NCBI GenBank assembly: GCA_937868035.1
Contig: CALMLK010000203.1
Coordinates: forward strand, 1-8,895
Direction of reading: 5' to 3'
Source of the DNA: an uncultured Alphaproteobacteria bacterium
Lineage (GTDB): Bacteria > Pseudomonadota > Alphaproteobacteria > Rhizobiales > Aestuariivirgaceae
DNA length: 8,895 nt
Shown here: positions 1 to 5,611 of the stretch, piece after piece
Layout: the number at the start of each line of letters is the position of its first letter
How positions within the stretch are numbered: position 1 is the stretch's first letter
Notes under the pieces: model-generated
What the model saw: the letters and a program-made list of their open reading frames with translations, nothing else
Told to the model about the DNA's origin: nothing
Database searches by the model: none
Program-made: the position numbers and the translations under genes

Positions 1-68
1 CACTGGACATGCTGAAGGGCAAGAAGCTCGATAACCCCTGGAAGAAGCACGATAACATTCCGCTCTGA
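1..68 (+). CDS. C-terminal end of an unidentified protein (partial, 5' end outside window)
   Basis: An open frame entering from the left edge (first full codon at base 3) runs 21 codons to a TGA at 66-68. The tail is lysine-rich and reads LDMLKGKKLDNPWKKHDNIPL in two overlapping pieces, LDMLKGKKLDN and NPWKKHDNIPL. It has no recognisable domain and is too short to assign. It lies on the same strand as the following FadL-family gene but 168 bases upstream of it, with a possible promoter and dyad in between, so an operon is not indicated. The reading frame rests on being open with GC-biased third positions; the short length limits confidence. Confidence 0.5.
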   Translation, partial: LDMLKGKKLDNPWKKHDNIPL

Positions 69-105
69 GCGAAATCAGATTATTGTTGCGGAAATGACAC
101 AGGCA

Positions 106-122
106 CGATTTTGTCACAATCG
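106..122. promoter_or_regulatory. Operator-like imperfect palindrome upstream of fadL-family gene
   Basis: The 17-base CGATTTTGTCACAATCG has 8-base arms (CGATTtTG and CAcAATCG) that match at 7 of 8 positions around a central T at 114. It lies 38 bases after the stop of the upstream gene and about 27 bases upstream of the candidate -35 at 149. That placement suits an activator or repressor site for the outer-membrane protein gene. The hairpin could alternatively contribute to 3'-end formation of the upstream transcript, but no T-run follows. The binding protein cannot be named from sequence. Confidence 0.35.
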
Positions 123-148
123 GACGGGTCATCACGTCATGCGGGCAT

Positions 149-175
149 TTGACGCCATGATGCAACCAACATAGT
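149..175 (+). promoter_or_regulatory. Possible sigma70-type promoter for the fadL-family gene
   Basis: TTGACG at 149-154 resembles a -35 box and CATAGT at 170-175 a weak -10 (4 of 6 matches), separated by 15 bases, which is shorter than ideal. Reading the -35 as TTTGAC (148-153) gives 16. A start near 182 would leave a leader of about 55 bases. The assignment is by consensus matching only. Confidence 0.3.
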
Positions 176-236
176 CTTCGAGCCTGATTTTCGCCCGGAG
201 TCGGACCGTGTGGGCGGCAACTGGGGGGACTGTCCA

Positions 237-1508
237 ATGACACGCACACGCGCTTTGAAAGCTCTTCTGGCCACTGGCATTGCCGTCGGCGCCATGGCCA
301 CCTCGGCGCTGGCCGGTGGGTTCGCCATCCGTGAACAATCGGTCGAATACCAGGGCATGTCTTTCGCCGGCAATGCGGCGGGCGGCGGCGGGCTCTCCGG
401 CATGTTCTGGAACCCCGCCGTACTGGGCGAATTCGAAGGCTTCCAGACCGACTCGAACTACACGCTGATCGCGCCCTATGCGAAGATTACGGGCACCGAT
501 GCCCTTGGCACCGGGTCCAGCGGCAACATGGGCAGCCTCGCGCTCGTGCCGGCAAGCTACATGAGTTACCAACTGACCGATGATCTGGTCGCGGGCCTTT
601 CCATGAATTCGCCGTTCGGCCTTGGCAACAAGACGGACTTTGCCTGGGTCGGCCAGACGTTTAATCGCAAGTCACAGGTCAAAACCTACAACGGACAATT
701 GGCACTGGCCTACAACGTCTCGCCCGACATCACCATCGGTGGCGGCGTCATCATGGAATACATGACCGCGGATCTGCGCTCGGCGGGCGATGTCGCACCC
801 ACCAGTTCCAGTGTTGTGGTGCAGGGCGATGATATCGGCTTCGGTTTCAGTGGTGGTGTTGTTTGGCGCCCGATGGACGGCACACACCTTGGCTTTGGTT
901 TCCGCTCTGCCGTGAAACACACGCTGAAGGGCGAGGATTCCCTGCGTGGCACAAATCCCGCTATCCCGGGCTTCGATCCCATCTCCGCTGATGTCACACT
1001 GCCGGAAAGCGCGACCCTCAGCATCCGTCAGGACATTTCGGCTGAGACGCGGATCCTGGCTTCTGCGGAGTGGACCAACTGGAGCAGGTTGAAGCAGTTG
1101 GATATCGTCTGCAGTGGTGGCGGCACCAATCTGGCGCTGTGCGGATTGCGTCCGCCGGGAGCAGTCCTGAAGTCTCTCCAATTCGGCTGGCATGACGGAT
1201 ATTTCTTCTCCGCCGGACTGGAGCATGATCTCTCCGACACGCTCACGATCCGTGGCGGCCTTGCTTACGAAATTTCCCCTATCCAGGCCCCCGACGAACG
1301 CTCATTGCGCGTACCGGACTCGGATCGCTTGTGGCTGAGCGCAGGTGCAAGCCTGCAGATCACCGAGAAGATGAAGGCCAACCTTGCCTACACCCACATC
1401 TTCTTCAAGGAAGGGGATATCGACCGCACGGAATCTGGCCTTCACTTTGTCGGCAAGTCCAACGCGCACATGGACATCCTCAGCGCCGGCATGTCCGTCG
1501 ATTTCTGA
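237..1508 (+). CDS. OmpP1/FadL-family outer-membrane transport protein
   Basis: This 423-residue protein belongs to the FadL family of 14-stranded outer-membrane channels that carry long-chain fatty acids and other hydrophobic compounds into the periplasm. A Sec signal peptide (basic MTRTR, hydrophobic core, SALA cleavage after about residue 26) is followed by the family's N-terminal hatch signature: GFAIREQS (28-35), SFAGNAAGG, then MFWNP (56-60). Typical late barrel segments are visible: LPESATLSIRQ (255-265), ASAEWTNWSRL (275-285) and LWLSAGASLQI (365-375). The chain ends in VDF, the C-terminal aromatic recognised by the BAM machinery. Cys292 and Cys302 bracket a likely surface loop. I chose ATG 237 over GTG 210 because GGGGGGA at 223-229 sits 7 bases upstream and the signal peptide starts directly at this Met. 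The substrate is not determinable; homologues transport fatty acids, aromatics or alkanes, so I give no gene symbol. Family assignment is firm. Confidence 0.93.
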   Translation: MTRTRALKALLATGIAVGAMATSALAGGFAIREQSVEYQGMSFAGNAAGGGGLSGMFWNPAVLGEFEGFQTDSNYTLIAPYAKITGTDALGTGSSGNMGSLALVPASYMSYQLTDDLVAGLSMNSPFGLGNKTDFAWVGQTFNRKSQVKTYNGQLALAYNVSPDITIGGGVIMEYMTADLRSAGDVAPTSSSVVVQGDDIGFGFSGGVVWRPMDGTHLGFGFRSAVKHTLKGEDSLRGTNPAIPGFDPISADVTLPESATLSIRQDISAETRILASAEWTNWSRLKQLDIVCSGGGTNLALCGLRPPGAVLKSLQFGWHDGYFFSAGLEHDLSDTLTIRGGLAYEISPIQAPDERSLRVPDSDRLWLSAGASLQITEKMKANLAYTHIFFKEGDIDRTESGLHFVGKSNAHMDILSAGMSVDF

Positions 1509-1518
1509 GGGATTCCCG

Positions 1519-1560
1519 CCGGGGTTGACCGTTCAAATTTGAGCGTCTGCCTGAACCCGG
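1519..1560 (+). other. Composite stem-loop between fadL-family gene and next gene
   Basis: An outer stem pairs CCGGgGTT (1519-1526, one G bulged) with AACCCGG (1554-1560). An inner stem centred on the perfect 10-base palindrome TCAAATTTGA (1533-1542) can extend to 1527-1547 with one bulged C and one G-U pair. A 6-base internal loop (1548-1553) lies on the 3' side. The element starts 10 bases after the outer-membrane gene's stop. No T-run follows, so it is not a classical intrinsic terminator; it could protect the 3' end, act as a leader structure for the next gene, or hold a protein-binding site at the palindrome. Also in this spacer, TTGACC (1525-1530) could serve as a -35, but I see no good -10. 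Confidence 0.4.
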
Positions 1561-1607
1561 CCTTAGCAAGACTGCGATAACACTCTTCCCATCTGGGGAG
1601 ATATGTC

Positions 1608-2063
1608 ATGAAGTTCGTCGCTTTGGCAGCCGGTGCCTGTCTGGCCTTGGCCGTGTCGGGTCCATCGGTTTTCAACACGCAAGGGCCATCGGTTCACACC
1701 GAGAGTGCCGCGATCGTCGCACCGGCCTGGCTGCCGCTGCCGTCGCGGCCCTTCATCAGCAGCGTGGAATATTCGGGCGAAGCAGGGGCCGAGGCCGCCT
1801 TCGGCACGGTCCTGTATGTCCTTCCATCTGACGGCCAGTCCGAAGTGGTCTGGCTCAAGGAACATCTCAAGGCGCAAGGCTACGCGATTGACGACCGCAC
1901 CGCAGCCATCGACAATTTCGCCGGGGCCGACGTGGTGATCAGCGCACATGACCGTGTCACAGGGCGCCGGGTCAACCTCGTGAAGAGCAGCACCGTCGAG
2001 GGCGCGAGCCTTCGCGTGACCTTCGAGGACCCCACCGCCGGAACTTACGTCTCGCTGCTCTGA
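1608..2063 (+). CDS. Small exported protein of unknown function
   Basis: A 151-residue protein that I do not recognise. It begins MKFVALAAGACLALAVSG, a short basic start with a hydrophobic stretch, consistent with an export signal, although no clean AxA cleavage site is obvious. The rest is soluble-looking: VEYSGEAGAEAAFGTVLYVLP (53-73 region) as likely strands, then WLKEHLKAQGYAIDD (82-96) as a helix-turn, then alternating strands to the end. The WLKEHLKAQGY stretch suggests a compact alpha/beta domain of about 100 residues. GGGGAG at 1595-1600 is well placed 7 bases before ATG 1608. A membrane-protein gene follows after about 60 bases on the same strand, so the two are probably co-transcribed. 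Cys11 does not fit a lipobox (preceded by AGA with no Leu at -3). Coding status is supported by the ribosome-binding site, signal-like start and codon bias. Confidence 0.75.
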   Translation: MKFVALAAGACLALAVSGPSVFNTQGPSVHTESAAIVAPAWLPLPSRPFISSVEYSGEAGAEAAFGTVLYVLPSDGQSEVVWLKEHLKAQGYAIDDRTAAIDNFAGADVVISAHDRVTGRRVNLVKSSTVEGASLRVTFEDPTAGTYVSLL

Positions 2064-2112
2064 CCTCTTGTGCCGGCCGCTGTGCCGTTGGAAAACGGGG
2101 CAGGATTCGCGC

Positions 2113-2118
2113 GGGAGA
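2113..2118 (+). promoter_or_regulatory. Ribosome-binding site deciding the start of the six-helix membrane protein
   Basis: GGGAGA precedes tandem ATG codons at 2121 and 2124. From GGGAG the spacing is 3 bases to the first ATG and 6 to the second, which favours the second. Both are far better supported than the GTG at 2070, which lies 6 bases after the previous stop and has no Shine-Dalgarno sequence. Confidence 0.6.
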
Positions 2119-2123
2119 ACATG

Positions 2124-2912
2124 ATGCGGACATTGCCGGTGGGGGCCGCCTTTGGGCACATGCTCCGCTCGACCACCAACAACCTGGGCTTTGCCTGGCA
2201 GTTGAGCTGGCCATGGATATTGCTCATCGCGCCCGCGAACATTCTGGCCACGCTCTACGGCTTCACGCTTGAACCACGCGCCGACGGCAGTGTGCCGGAA
2301 GGCAAGGCCATCGCCATTGCATTGCTTGTGGCAGCTCTCACGTTGTTTGCCTTCGCGTCCATCGCCGTGAGTTGGCACCGCTATGTTCTGCTGGACGAAG
2401 TGCCGCGCGGATGGGCAAGGCTGCGTGCCGACAACACGGTCTGGCGCTATTTCGGAAACACGTTGCTGATCATGCTCCTCCTGGTCGCCGGAATGGTGCC
2501 GGCAGTGCTGCTGGCGGCGATTCCTCTCGCCATGGGCGACGCTGGCGCAATCCTCGCAGTCCCGATCTACTGCGCCACGGTGATCTACGGTATCGCCGCC
2601 TTCTATCGCCTGAGCGTGAAGCTCCCGGCGGTGGCGCTGGAACGGGTCGATTTCGGATTGAAGGACGCATGGTCCATCACCCAAGGCAACACCTGGCGCC
2701 TCTTCGGCCTGGCACTGTTGTTTGCGCTCTGCGTGCTTGTCGTCGCGCTGCTGCTGGCGGGCGTCGTCTACATGCTGGAACGAACGGGACTGACCTTCGC
2801 ACTGATGCTCGGTCTGTCGCTCCAGATCGTGTTCAACTGGATCTTCACCATCATGGGCGTGACCTTGCTCACCAGCCTGTACGGATTTTTCGTGGAGAAG
2901 CGGGATTTCTAA
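2124..2912 (+). CDS. Six-helix integral membrane protein of unknown function
   Basis: A 262-residue inner-membrane protein. Hydrophobic segments are seen at about 25-45, 63-83, 111-134, 140-160, 193-217 and 225-254, with both ends hydrophilic. Recurring motifs are SWHRYVLL (83-90) after helix 2, RLSVKLPA (162-169) after helix 4, and [15 protein letters not shown] (181-195) just before helix 5. I associate this pattern of a WHR-type loop plus a (D)AW-T-GN-WRLF loop with a widespread uncharacterised alphaproteobacterial membrane family, loosely like the membrane domain of glycerophosphodiester phosphodiesterases. That is memory, not a search. There is no catalytic signature. ATG 2121 is an equally possible start two bases into the same frame. 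It follows the small exported protein at close spacing, and its TAA overlaps the stop of the converging rimO by 4 bases. Confidence 0.8.
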   Translation: MRTLPVGAAFGHMLRSTTNNLGFAWQLSWPWILLIAPANILATLYGFTLEPRADGSVPEGKAIAIALLVAALTLFAFASIAVSWHRYVLLDEVPRGWARLRADNTVWRYFGNTLLIMLLLVAGMVPAVLLAAIPLAMGDAGAILAVPIYCATVIYGIAAFYRLSVKLPAVALERVDFGLKDAWSITQGNTWRLFGLALLFALCVLVVALLLAGVVYMLERTGLTFALMLGLSLQIVFNWIFTIMGVTLLTSLYGFFVEKRDF

Positions 2913-4234
2913 ATCCGCTCGCCGATCAGGTCGTATTCCTCAGCGTCGACGATCTTCACCTTCACCATGTCGCCAGGCTTGAGGTCCGTCGCGCCGGGGA
3001 TGAAGACATTGCCGTCGATTTCCGGCGCATCCCACGGCGAGCGGGCCACCGCTTCTTCATTCTCGGCGTCAATTTCATCAACCAAGACGTTGATTTCGCG
3101 TCCGATTTTGGAGCGGAATACATCTTCCGAAATGGCCTGCTGGGTCTCCATGAAGCGCGCAAACCGTTCGGCCTTCACCTCATCCGGCACTTGCGGCAGG
3201 CCCAGATCATTGGCAGTCGCGCCAGACACGGGCTCGTACTGGAAGCAGCCCGCGCGTTCGATCCGCGCTTCCTTCATCCACTGGAGCAGCTGTTCGAAGT
3301 CCTGATCCGTTTCGCCGGGAAAGCCGACGATGAAGGTCGAGCGGATGGCAAGATCAGGACAGACCTTCCGCCACACAGCAATCCGGTCCAGCACCTTTTC
3401 CTGGTTTGCTGGGCGGCGCATGGCCTTCAGAACTGTGGGCGAGGCGTGCTGAAAGGGAATGTCGAGATAGGGAAGGATCTTCCCCTCCGCCATCAGCGGA
3501 ATGACATCGTCCACATGCGGGTAGGGATAGACGTAATGCATGCGCACCCACGCGCCGAGATCGCCCAGTTCCTTCGCCAGATCGTAGAACTTGGCCCGCA
3601 CCTCGCGCCCGCGGAATTTCGACGGCGCGTATTTGAGATCAACACCATAGGCAGACGTGTCCTGCGAGATGACCAGCAGTTCCTTCACCCCGGCCTTCAC
3701 CAGCCGTTCAGCCTCGTACAGCACCGCCGCCGCCGGGCGCGAAACCAGATCGCCACGGATCGAGGGGATGATGCAGAAGGTGCAGCGGTTGTTGCAGCCT
3801 TCGGAAATCTTGAGATAGGCGTAGTGCTTCGGCGTGAGGTGCAGGCCCTGCGGCGGCACCAGATCCATCTTCGGGTCGTGAACCGGCGGCAGCGCCTCAT
3901 GCACGGCCTTCACCACCTGTTCGTACTGGTGGGGTCCCGTGATTGCCAGCACGGAAGGGTGCGCCTTGCGGATCGCCTCATCCTCGATGCCGTAGCATCC
4001 CGTCACGATGACGCGGCCGTTCTCCTCCAGTGCCTCGCCGATGGCGGACAGGCTCTCCGCCTTGGCGGAATCGAGGAACCCGCAGGTGTTGACGATCACC
4101 ACGTCGGCATCGCCATACCCGGGCGCAATCACATAGCCCTCGGCCCGGAGCTGGGTGAGGATGCGCTCGCTGTCCACGAGGTTTTTCGGGCAGCCCAATT
4201 GGACAAGCCCCACTTTCGGCACGGTCACGGTCAT
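2909..4234 (-). CDS. rimO: Ribosomal protein S12 methylthiotransferase RimO
   Basis: RimO is a cytoplasmic radical-SAM, two-cluster iron-sulfur enzyme that adds a methylthio group to the conserved aspartate of ribosomal protein S12. The 441 residues match the usual family length. The N-terminal MTTase domain carries the three cluster cysteines Cys15 (QLGCPKN), Cys51 ([11 protein letters not shown]) and Cys80 (VTGCYG). The radical-SAM CxxxCxxC is Cys147/151/154 in [28 protein letters not shown] (256-265) and [10 protein letters not shown] (304-313) are typical, and a TRAM domain occupies about 375-441. QLGCPKN with LDIPFQHAS favours RimO over its relative MiaB. I chose ATG 4234 because the [18 protein letters not shown] start fits the family and AAAGG lies 7 bases upstream (4242-4246); an in-frame extension to 4480 would overlap the divergent gene. 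No terminator separates it from the converging membrane-protein gene. Confidence 0.97.
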   Translation of the reverse strand: MTVTVPKVGLVQLGCPKNLVDSERILTQLRAEGYVIAPGYGDADVVIVNTCGFLDSAKAESLSAIGEALEENGRVIVTGCYGIEDEAIRKAHPSVLAITGPHQYEQVVKAVHEALPPVHDPKMDLVPPQGLHLTPKHYAYLKISEGCNNRCTFCIIPSIRGDLVSRPAAAVLYEAERLVKAGVKELLVISQDTSAYGVDLKYAPSKFRGREVRAKFYDLAKELGDLGAWVRMHYVYPYPHVDDVIPLMAEGKILPYLDIPFQHASPTVLKAMRRPANQEKVLDRIAVWRKVCPDLAIRSTFIVGFPGETDQDFEQLLQWMKEARIERAGCFQYEPVSGATANDLGLPQVPDEVKAERFARFMETQQAISEDVFRSKIGREINVLVDEIDAENEEAVARSPWDAPEIDGNVFIPGATDLKPGDMVKVKIVDAEEYDLIGERI

Positions 4235-4321
4235 GGCCGCGCCTTTAGCCGAGCAGCGCGGGCAGGGCAAATTTAACAGAACTGGCAGACCCCCACTTGA
4301 GGTTGCCCCGCGCCTCGCCCA

Positions 4322-4329
4322 TAAGGAGG
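4322..4329 (+). promoter_or_regulatory. Near-perfect Shine-Dalgarno with very short spacing
   Basis: TAAGGAGG is complementary to the end of 16S rRNA but sits only 2 bases before ATG 4332. The tight spacing is unusual; the downstream in-frame Met14 (4371) has no comparable site and would cut into the signal peptide, so 4332 remains the best start. Confidence 0.6.
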
Positions 4330-4331
4330 CC

Positions 4332-5519
4332 ATGCCAAAAATCGTTACGCTTGCGGGGGCAAGTTGTCTGATGGCGCTCCTCATGGCAGCGCCAGCCCCT
4401 GCCGGGTCCCTCACCCTTGCGGGCAAGGAACGCTGGCTCACCATCGCCTCCACCAAGGACAAGGACACCGCCATCGCCATTGCAGGGCTCTATTCCACGG
4501 AGCGGGCCAAAGTTGTGACAACCCAGTCGGGATTTTTCGCCATCGTGCTGGGCCCCTACAAGGAGGGCTCAATCGAGGCGATCAGGAAAGCCCATCAGGA
4601 AATAGGCGAATTGCCAAAGGATGCGCTGCTCTCGCGTGGCGACAAGTACATCGAAAAAATCTACGAGGAACTCCCCTGGGATGAACAGCGCGTGCTCGCC
4701 ACCTACGAGGTGAACAAGCCCGTGCAGTTTTCAGGCGACGGCATCACCTATGTGGTGTCGATGAAGGGCGACGAGGACAATCCCGGCCCCACGACCGCCA
4801 CTGCCGAAAAGGACGGAAAGCTGCTGTTTTCCTTCACCACCCCGACGGATTATTCCATGTTCGGGTCGGACGCCGGCCTCATCAAGCTCGATCCCACGGC
4901 CAATGGCCCGCAACTGGTGTTCACCCGCTTCACCGGCGGTGCACACTGTTGCACTCAAGCCTGGATCGCCACGTCGCCCCAGGGTGGCAGCGGCTGGACA
5001 CTGGTGGATGCGGGCGTCTTTGATGGTGGCGGCTACTCCTACGAGGACGCCGACGGCGACGGCACACTGGAACTGTTCCGGGTGGACAACGACTTTCTCT
5101 ACGCCTTCGACTCCTACGCCGGCTCGTTTGCGCCGATCCGCATCAGCCATCTCCGGGGGAACAGGCTGGTGGATATCTCCAACGATCCGGCCATGCACAG
5201 CCGGTTGGTGCGGGACCTTGCAGCGATGGAGTTCTCGGCCAAGGTCGATCCGAGCCTTTGGAGCACGAACGGCTTCCTTGCCGGCTGGGTGGCCGCCAAG
5301 CAGCGTCTGGGGCAGGGCGAGGAAGCCTGGCAGACGGCACTCGAAAATCTCGACCCCAAGAGCGATTTCGGCCCGCAGATCTGCACATCGGGCCAGGACC
5401 TCGAAAACTGCCCGGCGGAAAACCTGGAGGCCGTGCCCGTGGCGAAGGCCTTGGCGCAGTTCCTGTCCGAGCGGGACTATGGCGATCTTCCCGCCGTTGC
5501 CCGGGCCCTGCTGGACTGA
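4332..5519 (+). CDS. Secreted protein with SPOR-like N-terminal region and TGGAHCC/DADGDG motifs
   Basis: A 395-residue protein of unknown function, probably periplasmic. Residues 1-25 are a signal peptide (MPKIV, hydrophobic core, PAPAG). Residues about 35-112 ([19 protein letters not shown] ... [15 protein letters not shown] ... AIRKAHQE) match the alternating pattern of SPOR domains, which bind peptidoglycan glycan strands. A beta-rich middle follows, with [13 protein letters not shown] (201-213) and then [22 protein letters not shown] (split 228-238 and 239-249), whose [10 protein letters not shown] resembles a calcium-binding loop of FG-GAP/VCBS-type repeats. The C-terminal part (about 285-395) is largely helical. 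Cys206-Cys207 and Cys351/Cys360 could form disulfides after export. The gene is divergent from rimO with 97 bases between, and a GC-rich hairpin begins at its stop codon. The SPOR and FG-GAP assignments are by eye and moderate; coding status is strong. Confidence 0.82.
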   Translation: MPKIVTLAGASCLMALLMAAPAPAGSLTLAGKERWLTIASTKDKDTAIAIAGLYSTERAKVVTTQSGFFAIVLGPYKEGSIEAIRKAHQEIGELPKDALLSRGDKYIEKIYEELPWDEQRVLATYEVNKPVQFSGDGITYVVSMKGDEDNPGPTTATAEKDGKLLFSFTTPTDYSMFGSDAGLIKLDPTANGPQLVFTRFTGGAHCCTQAWIATSPQGGSGWTLVDAGVFDGGGYSYEDADGDGTLELFRVDNDFLYAFDSYAGSFAPIRISHLRGNRLVDISNDPAMHSRLVRDLAAMEFSAKVDPSLWSTNGFLAGWVAAKQRLGQGEEAWQTALENLDPKSDFGPQICTSGQDLENCPAENLEAVPVAKALAQFLSERDYGDLPAVARALLD

Positions 5520-5540
5520 CGGGGGCCTCCGCCCTCCGTC
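5518..5540 (+). terminator. GC-rich hairpin at the 3' end of the secreted-protein gene
   Basis: GACGGGGGC (5518-5526) pairs with GCCCtCCGTC (5531-5540) around a CTCC loop, giving 9 base pairs with one bulged T. It begins inside the TGA stop. No T-run follows (GTATTGGCGG), so it is a weak intrinsic terminator at best; it may instead be an mRNA 3' stabiliser or part of the pccA leader. A second, weaker hairpin (GCACGG 5560-5565 with CCGTtGC 5573-5579) lies just downstream. Confidence 0.4.
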
Positions 5541-5553
5541 GTATTGGCGGGTC

Positions 5554-5582
5554 TTGACGGCACGGCTAGAAACCGTTGCGAT
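5554..5582 (+). promoter_or_regulatory. Possible promoter for pccA
   Basis: TTGACG at 5554-5559 is a good -35 match. The best -10 at 17-base spacing is TGCGAT (5577-5582), only 3 of 6. A start near 5589 would give a leader of about 23 bases ahead of the GTG. The weak -10 means this is tentative, and read-through from the upstream gene is also possible. Confidence 0.28.
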
Positions 5583-5611
5583 CAGAAAAATACAAGTGGA
5601 GCAGGGGCTTC

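Noticed and set aside
132..572. Minus-strand open frame of 146 codons over the start of the fadL-family gene
   Set aside because: Antisense to the signal peptide and hatch signature of the FadL-family protein; no domain of its own.
1608..1640. Lipoprotein signal at Cys11 of the small exported protein
   Set aside because: No Leu at -3 and the hydrophobic stretch before the Cys is too short; hydrophobic residues continue after it.
1563..2684. Minus-strand open frame of 373 codons antisense to the exported and membrane protein genes
   Set aside because: Composition is the His/Arg/Gly-rich pattern of a shadow frame in GC-rich DNA; it has no domain, and the + strand genes have signal or membrane features and good ribosome-binding sites.
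2372..4276. Plus-strand open frame of 634 codons across rimO
   Set aside because: It is the mirror of a confidently identified RimO and partly of the membrane protein, with His/Arg/Leu-rich low-information content and no recognisable motifs.
4297..4325. TTGAGG / CATAAG promoter-like pair upstream of the secreted-protein gene
   Set aside because: The -10 would overlap the Shine-Dalgarno sequence, which would then not be transcribed.
4235..4480. N-terminal extension of rimO to an upstream start at 4480
   Set aside because: It would overlap the divergent secreted-protein gene and its signal peptide, and the RimO family start matches ATG 4234.
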